64,000 nt of DNA from Melampsora larici-populina 98AG31 (lineage: Eukaryota; Basidiomycota; Pucciniomycetes; Pucciniales; Melampsoraceae), in contig NW_006768852.1 of the NCBI RefSeq assembly GCF_000204055.1, forward strand, positions 236,379 through 300,378. Reading direction: 5' to 3'. Below are positions 34,372 through 46,444 of this stretch, piece after piece. The notes beneath the pieces are model-generated. The model was not told the DNA's origin. It did not search any database and saw only the letters and a program-made list of their open reading frames with translations. A program made the translations under genes and the position numbers. How positions within the stretch are numbered: position 1 is the stretch's first letter; each line of letters begins with the position of its first letter.

Positions 34372-36150
34372 TGCGGATAGTTGAAGGATTGATGCCGCGC
34401 AGCGAACAAACTCTCAGGGTTCAAAGGTGTGAAGTAGTAGTTGCGTTGAGCAAAAGTAGTGAATTGGTAGGAAATCTAGCTTGTAGATCTGGAAGTAAAC
34501 TGTGTGTTGTTTAAAGACTCGAGTGAATGGAAGCAATGGTTTGCAATGCTGGTCTGAACAATTGTGATAAGCATAGATCTTTCTTATAGTGCTGCTTGCC
34601 CATAGATGAGAGCAACTTACCCCACATAGTTTGACTTCCAGCAAGGCGATATGACATACGTGTCCCTCTGACCCTGAGTGAGTTAGATAACCAACCCGAT
34701 GGAATCATACCCGCACCACTAGCAGAAAGAAAGACTGAAGTGACTTTGTCGTAGCTCCTTCAAGCAAGTCTAATAGGTCCGATTTTTCGCCCAAAGACCC
34801 TAAGCGGATCTTATAGAGGGGGCTGTCAACTGCGAGCACGTCATGATGTGTTCATTCCCATTGAGTTGTCAAGGGCGAGACCAATAAGACGACTAGGCAG
34901 CGATGGAAGTTTACCGATTCACAGATTAAATGACCAATGATATGGATGATATGGATGATATGAGTTGAAGCTCAGACTCTACTCTGATGGTTGTAGTGGT
35001 GAAGGATTGATATGACCCTAGATGATGATTACGAGTAAATCTGATTCCTCTGCTGCTTTCTCGAGTAGCTGCTGCTTCACCCAAAGATGAGACTCAGAGT
35101 AATGGGAGTTGGTTGCATGCGTGCATTGACACACGGGAATCAGAACCGATGGTCTAGGAATTTTTCGCAACAAGAGCCTAGAGGTGCGATTGCTGAACAC
35201 CTCAGGCTCCATAGTAATCCTCATCTCAGACTTCGTGGTGATAGTTCTTTATCATTCTTGAAGATTATCAAATTGTTTTATGGTGTCAGATCGAAAATTC
35301 TTCTTTCCCTCAATCCCACTTCACTTTAACATCGATTGTCGTAATCATTCATCCTAAAATCATATCTCAGTTTTCACCATGTGTAAATATCTAATACGGT
35401 TTTGCCACATTAATGATTCTTTGAAATGACCTTTTCACCCTGTTTCAATACCCAAACCACTTCAAACACATCAACAAAAATGAGTCAGAGAAACTTGTTC
35501 ACCCTTGAAATCTGTGATCTATGTGGGGTCTCTATTCAGAATTTCGAATTTCTCCGTCTGCTATTGTCATTTGGTTTTCTCCAGTTAAGCCTCCAAAACC
35601 CCTTTTTTGGTTCCTGCTGGATGTCCAAACAACTCCGAACTCATTGAAAATACACGACTAAAACTTATGTATCCTGTCATCTGGCCAAGAAGAATATCTG
35701 TGTTGGCGATGCCTCGCATCGGAAGACGAGCTGATGAAAGACCTGAAGCTGAGGCATCAGGTTCGAGGCGCCTATACATTCCACGTTAGAAGCCTCTCTG
35801 CGAGGGCTCTGTTGAGCTAACAAACATTCCACCACACAACTCCCATAAGTGAAAGTGAGCTCACAGCTAGAGACAGTGATAATCCCATGTTGGTTGTGAC
35901 TTCAAAAGCCGGTGATCACCAGCAATTTGTCGAGCATCCACGCTGTCTGAGACTGAGCTGCCATGCAGGCGGATCAATTTTACGAATCATCATGTTGAGG
36001 GTAAGAGAGGTGGGAGTTGGGTGTGTGCAAGGAGAAGCCAAGCAGGCAGGGTTTCGATCTTTTGTGATAAGACTAGGAGTCCATCCTAATCCATCCTGGT
36101 ACACACATACATGCTATGGTCGAGATGAAACAGTTGAGGAGAAGAAAGTG
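34372..36150. other. Intergenic, nothing firmly recognised
   Basis: Several short open frames on both strands lack domains and splice support. Sequence is of mixed composition; no repeat ends were found. Confidence 0.4.
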
Positions 36151-36197
36151 AGTTGTAATCAGCAGAGTTGATCGATCGATTTGAAGATTTGAAGAGA

Positions 36198-39100
36198 ATG
36201 GGTTATACTTTAATGAATTTTGCATTAAGGTCACTCTCGATCGCAATCGGTCGTCAATCTTTAATCGTCTCTCCTTATAGGCTTCTCTCTCATTCACCTC
36301 AGGTTCAACTAGTCTGTCCAGTACTACCTCAAAGTCGACTTTATTCAAATCATCAATCTCAATTTACTTTCTCATTCGCAAAACCAACCAAGACGATGAA
36401 TATCCCTAAACCACCTCAACCGGCTCCCGTATGGAATCACACCGCTACGGAGATTGAGTCGATCGTAAAGGATACAATCGAAAAGTCTCGAAAGGTCATG
36501 AACCGAATTGGAAGTCTATCACCTGGAGATTGTACTTTTGACTCAGTCGCACGTCCATTAGCAGATGATGATGCTGCAGTGGCCAATGGAGAGATGCTGG
36601 TCAGCTTTCTCTCCCTCCCAATTCATTCTCTGTTTAAAAACGATCTGATCATCTGGAATCTATGCAGACCTTTTATCAATACGTTTCTCCGGACGAAAGC
36701 GTCCGAAATGCTGCAGTTGAAGCTGATAAATTACTCACGGAATACGGTATTGAAGTATCATCTAGAATGGATGTCTATAAAGCTTTACTTGCTGCTCAAA
36801 AAGCTACAGACCTATCATCTTTAGATCCTGAAAGTAAACGTTTATTAGATCGACTGATCCTTGAGCGTACACGATTCGGTCTTGATTTAGAAGAAAAAGA
36901 TCGATTACAGTTTGGTGAACTTAGGAAAGAAATCAGTAATCTCGCTATAGATTTCAGTAAGAACCAGAATGAAGAAACCGGCAAGATTTGGTTCACACCT
37001 GAAGTTAGTCTTCCTTCACTATCATCATCAAGCTCAAAAATCACGTTGGACCGGATCTGACCGATCCTAAACTCGCTACTTGGATTCAAAGGAGCTTGAA
37101 GGCGTTCCCGATGATATACTTTCAGGCTTCACCAAATCAGATGATGGAAAATTAGCCATGACCTTCAAAACGCCGGATTACGTACCTGTGATCAAAGTCA
37201 GCTCATGAATTGATACATTGTAAGCGATGACGAGACCTCTTCTGACACAAACAAATTGGGTTACTTTCTTAGTTTGCCAAGAATCCTCTCACTCGCAAAA
37301 GAGCTTTCGAAGGTTACGAGAATCGAACAGCGATGAATGTGCCTATCATGAATAAGATTCTTTCTCTTCGACGAGAGGCTGCTCATATTCTTAAAAAGGA
37401 TAATTGGGCCTCTTACATCCTGGAGCCTAAGATGGCTTATGATGTTAATGCAGTTAATGAATTTCTCAAAGACCTTCGTCACAAGATTACGCCAATTGCT
37501 CTCAAAGAGCGTGATACTTTATTAGAGTTGAAACGCAAAGAAGTTGAAGAGCTTAAATTGAAAACTGATCCAAACAAATTATACATTTGGGTTTGTCCAT
37601 TTTTCTTAATCTCCTAATTCTTTTCCATGATCTGATTACGTTATCCACTTTCATCGCATTCAGGACTTTAGGTATTATGATCGACTTTATGCTGAAAAGA
37701 CTCTCGATTTGAAAGAAGATCTTGTCAAAGAATATTTCCCTGTATCTGTAGTTGTCAATGTGATCCTTGAAACTTATCAATCATTACTATCAGTCAAATT
37801 CTTTCAAGTCAAGGATGCTAAAACCTGGTATCCTAATGCATCTCAATGGGCAGTTTGGGACGCAACAGCGATTGAAGATGGAAGTGCAAATCAAGGCAAT
37901 GGCTTTTTAGGATGTAGGTTCATCTCCCAATGAATCGAATGTTCTTGCTCATATCACTAACACTTCATCTTCATAGATATGCATCTCGATATTGAACCTA
38001 GAGAAAACAAATATGGACATGCTGCTGTCTGGGGTTTGATCCCAGGATATTTAAAGGCCGATGGCACTCGAAACTATCCAGTGGCTGCAATGGTTGCAAA
38101 CCTGGCCAAGGAGACTCCTCAAAAGCCAGCGTTGTTATCACACGACGATGTTGTAACATTCTTTCATGAAATGGTTAGTCTGGAATTGTGATGATCGGAT
38201 CTGAAGAAAATTGATGGAAGCTTATTTGAACTTTTTAGGGACATGCATTCCATCAATTGTGTAGCAAGACTAAATGTGAGAACTCCACTATTCTCACTCT
38301 TAACATTGTAGAAAGCTAAAATGTAAAGTTTATCTACAGATGCAAGGTTCCACGGCACAGCTGTTGCAAGAGATTTTGTTGAGGCTCCATCCCAGATGTT
38401 AGAAAATTGGTGTTGGACTGAATCTCAGTTATCTAGAATGTCACGACACTATAAACGACCCGATGAGAAACTTCCAAAAGAACTTATCAAAAAGATCATC
38501 GCTAGTCGTGATCTTAACTCTGGATTGACCAATCTACGTCAATTGTTCTTTGGCATGTCAGTTTTTTCTTTTACTGATCTTCAATCTTTCTGCGCACTTG
38601 TGGGTCTGACGATGGGATCATGTGAACAGGCTTGATATGCACGTACATACTGCTCCAGAGGCTGATGAAGATCTTACTAAGACTTGGTGCGAGATGAGAA
38701 AGGAGATTTCATTGGTCGATGACGAGGGAGAGTATACTCCAGGACAGTCGACCTTTGGACATATTGCAGGGTTTGTCAATCAGCTTTCATGAGGTTCTTA
38801 TACCATCAGGCTGACTCTCGGATCCAAATCTTACATCAATCAATGGTATTTGATTTTTCGTCCCTATAGCGGTTACGACGTGAGTGTCTATCATCAACCT
38901 ATAGCCTTGGTTCCGTAGATCTAAAGCCAACCGTCTTCTAATTCCTATCCAGGCTGGTTACTACGGTAATACTAAAGTTAACTAAACTCTGAGCAAGATA
39001 TTGGTTACTTCTACTGATCAACCAATGATGCTCATCACATCTTTTCTTAGGTTACCTTTACTCTCAATCCTTCTCAGCTGATATGTTTGCTGAAATCTTT

Positions 39101-39262
39101 GAAGCTGATCCAATGTCACCTAAAAGTGGACATCAATATCGAAAAGAGATTTTAGAACCAGGTGGATCGAGAGATGAGATGGATAGTTTAAAAGCTTTCT
39201 TAGGTAGAGAACCTAATAATGAAGCTTTTTTGAAACGTCTTTTAGGTCATCATAACAAATAA
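36198..39262 (+). CDS. M3-family zinc metallopeptidase (thimet oligopeptidase / saccharolysin type, 745 aa)
   Basis: Deduced exons: 36198-36599, 36668-37003, 37092-37196, 37273-37590, 37664-37913, 37977-38173, 38239-38275, 38340-38556, 38630-38770, 38870-38879, 38953-38965, 39051-39262; they sum to 746 codons. The enzyme cleaves short peptides in cytosol or mitochondria. The zinc motif HEMGH is split by the intron after HEM (38174-38238); the third ligand region is FVEAPSQMLENW. The substrate-binding GGYDAGYYGYLYSQ is encoded partly by microexons of 10 and 13 nt. The first 60-odd residues (MNFALRSLSIAIGRQSL onward, Arg/Ser-rich with few acids) look like a mitochondrial presequence; an in-frame ATG at 36396 (MNIPKPPQ) would give a cytosolic form about the size of yeast Prd1. 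Ortholog of saccharolysin is likely; I leave the symbol blank because M3 has several paralogues. Confidence 0.93.
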
Positions 39263-40410
39263 GGAATGAACTTGTAAGTGAGCTTTTTTGTTGTTGATAT
39301 TCTGGGGGTTTAGAGTGGCTTGGTTCATATGACTTGATTACTGATGGGTTGTCAGATTAGTTTTGTTTTGGTCTTTTCTAAAAAAGGGTTTTTGTGATGT
39401 TTTTGTTTTTGTTTGCATTAAATCAAGTTTGTTTTGTTTTGTTTTTTTGTTGGTAATGATCATTGTTTTTATTTAAGTTTAAGTTTAGCAAAATCAAATC
39501 CCAATTCCAGAATGATAACTAAAGCACTACAAAGATCAAGTGATCTGACTCTCTTGATTTTCTTATGGAAGATGAAAAAAGATTTTCCAAAATTGAAACT
39601 TTGACCAAAAGAATAAAAAAAAACTTTTTAGTCTCACTCTTCACCCAGATTATGATCAACTACAGTCTGATGAATTTACGGAGAGAATATAATGTGCCTA
39701 TCAGGTAGCATAAATATGTCTGAGCTTGACTGTAGCAAGGGATCCTAAGTCTGTTGTGCTTGTTGGGTTTGAAGAAATTTGTGAATTGGGTTGGATTTGA
39801 CCCCAACTTACTTATTTGGCTATTGTGTGACATACAACTCAAGACCCTCACTTGAATTAAGATAAACTTACTAGATTGATTCAAATTTGTTAAGCTGGTT
39901 GAGATTGAATGATGAAGTCTGTGAAACAACTTAAATCTTAGTTGTGTGGTACAAAGTTGAAGATTCACAAGATTCCTTATGATAGAAGGTCATATTACCT
40001 TTTTCCAAAAATAGCAAGAAGTTTTATCAAAGTGATCTTTAAAATCACATTCCATCTACATATTCAAACAGGCTGTTCCTGGTTTCATGGCTCACACCAC
40101 AAGAACTTCAACAGTTTGCTACTCAAATCCTCAAGATCAAAACCTATTCTTATAGATAAAAAGAGAACACATGAATTACAAAACAGAAAAAGAAATCAAT
40201 CAAGTTGAATTGAAGATGAACAGATGATGATGATGAGAATGATGATGATAATACGAAAAACGTGTATGTATACGGTCTGTTCCTTCTTCTTCCTCCTTCA
40301 TGAAGTAAACACAACTTTTGATTTATCAATCTCAAAAAAAAACAAATCTGAAGAGAAAACAATGGCTCCCAAAGAGCTTTAACAAAAAGAAAGATGAAGA
40401 GAGAAAAGCA
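39263..40410. other. Intergenic, nothing recognised
   Basis: 3' flanks of the convergent peptidase and transposase-like genes. T-rich stretches at 39360-39480 and 40225-40260; no gene or repeat ends recognised. Confidence 0.45.
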
Positions 40411-42753
40411 TCAGATCAAACCATTTTCAGACCAACTTTTAAGATACACAAGTGGTTCCCAATTCTCAGGTTTGACCATTGACATTCTAAGTTCATTAAG
40501 GATAGCTTCATTAGAAGAAAACACTCTACCAGAAGGAGCACTCGTGACTGAAACAGCTAAGAAAGTACGAGCCATAGCTTCAAGTGTAGGATAAATCTCT
40601 TTCTTTCGATTCCAATAAGTATGAATCTGTTGTTGTGGATCTTCTACTTCACTTGAAAGATAAGCTTCAATCTCAGATCCTAAATCATTCATTTTTCTTC
40701 TCTTACGTGATCGTCTAGGTCCATCTGATTCATCATCTGATTGTTCTGTATTTTCTTCTTCTTTGACGATTGATACGTTCTCATTATATGTACTAAAGGC
40801 TTCAGCTGCTTTGATAAAGAATGCTTTCAATTCTTCTGGAGTTTTTCCTGCTGCTGCTAATGTGGTACCATCGATTTCTTTCATTTTGCTACGTGGGTCT
40901 AAGATCACAGAACAAAGGTAGACCGGTTTAAGAAGGATATGTCCTTGATAGTCATCCAACGTCTTTTTGACATATTGGAGGGGCGCAATAAGTCCTTCGG
41001 CAGAATAATCGGCAGCCGCCTAGAGATAAAAATGACAATTAGTCAAACTCTTTACAACTTATCTCAGAATGTAAAAGATCTCAATCACTTACACTATCAG
41101 TTCGTCGAACTACCCATTCATAAGTTAAGGATGCCTCAGCGAAAGCCGGATATTTCGGACCAGTAAGATCAGTGGCAGCTCTATCTAAAGGTTTTAAGAA
41201 TCGAATCAATTGTTCGACTTTGCTCCATTCCGCTGTCGATAACATATATTGTCGCAAGCTAGAATCTTGTTCACAATAATAATCAATAGCCGTACGAAGT
41301 TGAAGTGCACGAGTGAACATTTGATAAGCCGAATTCCAACGAGAAGAAGTATCATGCATCAAACCGATCGGACTATTGAAGCCAATCACTTTAGCAGTTT
41401 GAAGAAAAAAGTCTTTTTGTGCAGGAGAAGTTTCTACATGAATGGCTAGTGCTCTTAAACGACTAGTAATAGTAATCAGGTTTTCAGGTGAAACTGGAAT
41501 CGAATTACTATCCACATCCACATAATCGAAACTTGGCGCATCTTCAGTATTAACACCTCCAAAGGCCTTCAATCCAGTCTTGGCAGCCAAATTGATCACG
41601 TGTCCCATACATCTCAAGAGTTGGATTTGAGGATCAAAGCCAGGAAATTGAAGTGCCAAATTACTAGCCAAATTCGCATTGGCAAGGGTGTTATCGGCCG
41701 TGATACAGAAGAGCTTATTAGAGATCCCATAAAAGTCAAGTAACTGTTTAAGAGTTTCCGCTACTGTTGCTTCGGTATGCATCGCTTCAAGTTTAGTGAT
41801 ACTAAGAGTGGCATCGATCACCCTCCAATCGTCTCGAGTCCAATGAGCAGTGATCTCCAAAACCGAAGTATCATTACGTAAGTTCCAAACGTTCATAGTG
41901 ATACTGATCTGACCGTTAAGGTTGGCAAATTCAGTCTTAAGAGACTCTTGAGCAGCGCGATACTTATGTCCGACCATTTCGGTCAGATTATCGGTACTGA
42001 TGCAAAGGGCTCTAGCCTCAGGATTACAAACCGCGAGTAAATTGCTGAAAGCAGGATGGTCGACTGTCGCCAAAGGGAGCTCATGATGGACGACAAAATT
42101 AAACATCGCCTCCTTTAACGTTTCGCGATTAAGTCTGCGTCTAGGTTGTGAGGGCTAAAGTTTCGATCCGTAAGTCTTTTGGGTCGATCTCTTATCCGTC
42201 CAAGTAAAAGAGGCATTCAAGAACGTAGACTTACACGGGGTGCTCTCGGTCCAGCCGGCATGGGTGGCTTCGCATCGGAAGCCGATTTGTTCGCCGTAAT
42301 ACCATGTCGTCGATCGAGGTGACGAGATAAGCTCTTGGTACTCGCAGTCTTATCAGGGGTCAATTTGGCTTTACAAATCGGACCACCCGGACTGACTGGA
42401 GCTTGACAAATATGGGCTTTCTTTCCATCGATAATCTCAACAGAAAAATATTGCCATACCCAACTAGTTTTGGTTGATGAAGATGATGGGTTTAGTGGGA
42501 TTGGTGGTAAAGTCGGTTTGATTTCTGGTTTTAACTCAGGTGCGAGTTCAGGTGCAAGTTCGGGTGCTAATTCAGGTGCCAATTCAGGTGCGAGTTCAGG
42601 TGCGAGTTCAGGAGCCAGTTGAGGAGCCAGTTCGGGTGCTAGTTGAGTTGCTAGTTCCGGTGCTAATTGAGTAGCGAGTTCAGGAGCGATAGACGGTGCC
42701 AACTCGGGTGCCAGAGCTGGGTCCTGATCTTGTGCTGAGATTGAAAGAGACAT
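40411..42753 (-). CDS. BED-finger hAT transposase-like protein, catalytic Asp replaced (729 aa)
   Basis: Minus-strand exons: 42753-42235, 42154-41093, 41019-40411; they sum to 730 codons. The N-terminus is an ELAP pentapeptide repeat tract (about residues 15-75). A BED-type zinc finger follows (SWVWQYFSVE, CxxP...C, then HLDRRHG). The middle is an hAT RNase-H-like core: ITMNVWNLRND, ITAHWTRDDW, FCITADN and TSSRWNSAYQMF. The C-terminus is the hAT dimerisation region (YWNRKKEIYPTL through SAPSGRVFSS). In active hAT transposases the first catalytic residue is Asp in a D-x-W-T-S context; here it is Asn (residue about 261, codon 41893-41891) and T-S is lost. Frames are otherwise clean, with two introns, and I found no terminal repeats, which favours a domesticated host gene over a recent transposon copy. 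Confidence 0.82.
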
Positions 42754-43962
42754 TGAAAGGATGAAGAGTTAAAGAGCGGGTCGGACGGGCCGGACAGATG
42801 CACCGGTGAGAAGAGAAGTTTGTTTAAGATGAAGGATGAAATTTGAAAATGTGTATGGGACCGAACGAAGAGTTTTGAATTTGGAAAAGTGGGAAGTCCG
42901 AACGATCAAATTTCAATTCCCCTCTTTCTCCTTTTAATTAAAAGTTACAGGTCATTTCATGTAACCCTACATATGCACCACATAGTCATACAGCCTCAAC
43001 TAGTAACCAAAACCTTAGCGAATTTCAAATACAGCGGGCAGAAATTAATGAAAACCAGCAATCTTTCCACATCTCTCAAGTCCTCTGGTCTGCCATTAGA
43101 CTTTTATTATTCCTGTTCATCTGGAATTCCTTGATTCTGGATCAGAATATACTACGGAACTGCCATTTCTGAATAACCAGACAGGACTGAAAAACTCAGT
43201 CAATCGCATTTGATACGGAAATGGAAGACATCTGTTTCTTTCTGAGCAATGCCAAAAGGCCAGTGATGAAAGATGGCTTCTCCCATCAGTCAGCCATCTG
43301 GTAGACTTACTTGGAGACACTTTTTTTAATCATTAGTCTAAAGTGACGTTCGATAGTGATAATGTGGTAAAACCAAATGGATTCCTCAGCCTTTCTAATT
43401 AGATGGTTGTGATTAGACTCAAAGTGTGAGCTATTGAAGATAAGTGACAAGCCTAGGTGCTGTGTCGAGTTCACCATCAGTTCAATTACAGGAGTTTCAT
43501 AAGAACACCAGCTTCAAGTTTTTCTCTATGAAATATGACTGGCTCTTCATTTACTCAATAATGTGTTGAAAAATAAGTTTCTCCTTTGGATGCAATTCCA
43601 AAAAGGGACCCTGTGGAACTCAACTGAGAAATAATTGATATCTTCATACAAAAGTCCGCCATAGAAACAATTTCTAGCGGTGTACTTAAAGATGCATAAT
43701 AGTAGGCTGGCATGATATTTGCTCTGCATGTTCAAGTATGCAGACCAAACATGCACTTTCACTGTGCTTCACCGTTTTATGTCAGTCAAACTGATCTCAA
43801 CTTTCAAGTCAATACGAATACAGTTAGCCACGGGACCGTATCATGCCTGATCCGGTAAGATGCATTGTATGTTGGGTACAAACTCATGGTAATTCCAATT
43901 TAACCTCTCAATCTCTTTTCCACATACGACGACCTTCGAACTCAACCTTCACCACCTTGAAA
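42754..43962. other. Intergenic between divergent genes
   Basis: Shared 5' region of the hAT-like gene (minus) and the golgin gene (plus). No other coding region could be supported. An upstream in-frame ATG at 43843 would extend the golgin by 40 residues of non-family sequence and is not preferred. Confidence 0.45.
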
Positions 43963-45786
43963 ATGGCCACCTCTCTCGATCAATCCAATGTATCGAATTC
44001 TTTAGCACTCAAAAATGGAAATGAATCTGAAACTCAATCAGAAACAAATTCATCATTACAACAACAACTCGAAAGCTTAAGAGCAGAGAAATCAACTCTT
44101 GAAGGACAATATGGAGCTTTACTTGGAAAACTTACCACAATGCGTAACACACTAGGAGATAAACTTAGACAAGATGCTGTGAGTGAGGATCATTTTTTGT
44201 CCAAATTTTCAAAAAAAGAAAAAGAAAAAAAATCTAGTATTAATGATGAAGTTGATAATGATTTTTTTTTGTTTTTGGTTTGGTTTGGTTTAAAATAGGA
44301 TGAATTAGATAGAAGAGAACAACAAATTTCACAACTTCAAATCCAAAATGAAGAATTACATTCAGGATTAGAATCACTTAAAAACGAAATCATCATTTCA
44401 AATGAAGAACAAGAAAGATTAGAAAAAGAAATCCATCAATTAAGATCACGTCAGATCGATTCACAAAAGCTTATGGAAGAAGAACATTATGAACGTGAAG
44501 AAGTTTATCGTGAGAGTCGAGAAGAATTAGAAATGATTAAAAACCAATTAGAAGATTCAAAAAGAGATCTCGTTTTAGAATCTCTTAAACGTGAACAAGC
44601 TGAATCTAAAGTTCAAAGTATGGAAAATGTGATTAGTAGTATGTCAAATGATTTAAAACTTTTAAAGGAAGATCGTGATATGCAGGCAGAGAGTGCTTCT
44701 AATTTACAATCTGTTCTTGAAGAATTTCAAGCAGGTATATCTTTTCTTGCTACAATCATTAAGACTCTTCACTGACATGGTGTTCTTGATTGAATGTAGC
44801 TAAAGACAGTGAAATAAGTAATGTGGTCAGTGAGACACAAAACCGACTAGTAGAATTGGAAACCGAACTGGCACTCTATAAGCAGAAAGCTTCGGCAGCA
44901 GAGGTTCGCTTCATTTCTGTTTCAAATCCCTACGATAGACTTTAACTTGATATCTTAAATTTTCAAATGGACAGGCAAAATTGGCAGCAACTCAATCGGA
45001 TACTGTACTTTGTGAATCTTTGAAAAAAGAATTGAAGGAAAAAAACATTCTAATTGGCAAAATTAGGCATGAAGGTCAGTCCGATGGCTTTCCTGACCAT
45101 TGAAACCTGCTACCTTCGACTTATCATCATCTTCTGTGGTCTCTAGCTGTGATCTTGAATGAGCACCTCACAGAAGCACTTCGTAGGTTACGTAGGGATA
45201 CAGCCGAACACAGCGTGGATAGGTAGGAGGCCCTTCCTTGTTATGCAATCACCTGACTTCCGAAGCTAACGCATGATGATGGCTTTGATGATGTTTGAAT
45301 CCTACCAGGCGTCTCGTCACAAATGTTCTCCTTTCATTCATCACCACACCTAGAGCTGATACAAAACGATTCGAGATGCTCTCATTGCTGGCCACCATTC
45401 TATCTTGGAACGACGACCAACGGCAACAAGTAGGCCTACAGAAAGCCACCCCTGGCACTTCTCGCACTACTCGTAATGGACCAATCGCCAAAGTTTCGTC
45501 AGATCTACAACGTACTTCACTTCGCTCTGATGAAGATGATACTTTAGGAGATGGGGATACATTTACAGATCAATGGGTTTCCTTTTTACTACGTGAAGCT
45601 AATTCATCTACTCCAACACCCACGCCCACTTTCAAATCCTTTTCATCTCCAATTCATCCTTCTTCTTCTTCTTCTTCTTCAAATTCAATAACAACTCATA
45701 AACCTTCAGATCAACTTCATTCTCCTGGTTCAAGTAGTTTATCTACTCTTTCTGCTCTTACTAGACCTACATCTGAATTATTGTAA
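43963..45786 (+). CDS. RUD3: Rud3-like Golgi matrix coiled-coil protein with GRAB domain (469 aa)
   Basis: Deduced exons: 43963-44178, 44299-44734, 44800-44903, 44975-45074, 45147-45222, 45309-45786; they sum to 470 codons. Most of the protein is long coiled coil, starting LQQQLESLRAEKSTLEGQYG and continuing to about residue 300. The GRAB domain (GRIP-related Arf-binding) follows: IGKIRHEAVILNEHLTEALR, then VDRRLVTNVLLSFITTPRAD and FEMLSLLATILSWNDDQR. In yeast Rud3 and animal GMAP-210 this module binds ARF1-GTP at the cis-Golgi, tethering vesicles. The C-terminus is a Ser/Thr/Pro-rich tail. The first exon start is taken at 43963 (MATSLDQ) because the upstream extension lacks coiled-coil character. 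Symbol assigned by domain architecture, not by full alignment. Confidence 0.85.
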
Positions 45787-46444
45787 AGAAAACAAAAGCC
45801 TTTTTGCAGTTTTAAACTTGATACCCTTCTTTCGAAATTGTAACGATTAGTTTTCATTTCTTTTACATTTAAGCTTTGTATGTCTTCTTTCTCGTAAGCT
45901 TCTTTCTCTCTGTCTTGCTCTTTGTAGTAAACGCAACATGCCTCTCTAAGATTGACAATCTTCAGAAAGACTTATTCAGTCCTTGTTCTGCTTCTGTTTT
46001 TTATGTTATCCAAGTGTTTTTAATCTTTTTCTTATCTCTTCTGTGTCAGCATATTTGGGCTCTTGTGAACTTCAATTCAGAGTACAAACTTTATCATCAA
46101 ATCAGGTACTTGCATTCAGAGTAATCGACAGACTTGAGTGAAGAACCTTACAACCATCAAAAGTGTGTGATTAGACTGTCCTCAATTGATTTCCAAATTT
46201 TCGAGCAATTTCAAAGCTATACCAAAGTGCCATCTATTGTTTTCTCATTTCCCTCTGGCTTAGGTGATTATAAATTTGTCACTTTTCATTATCTGCTATT
46301 GCAATCGAGGTATAACTGACATAACCAGCCATCACCAATATAATCAGTAGGGTCTACAAAGGACTATCTACACCATGATCTACACAAACTTATGAAAGAA
46401 CACCGATGAAACCACATATCACCGATCCTTCTTTTGCGATTTTC
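45787..46444. other. Intergenic between convergent genes
   Basis: 3' flanks of the golgin (plus) and PRP5-like (minus) genes; T-rich, no further gene recognised. Confidence 0.5.
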
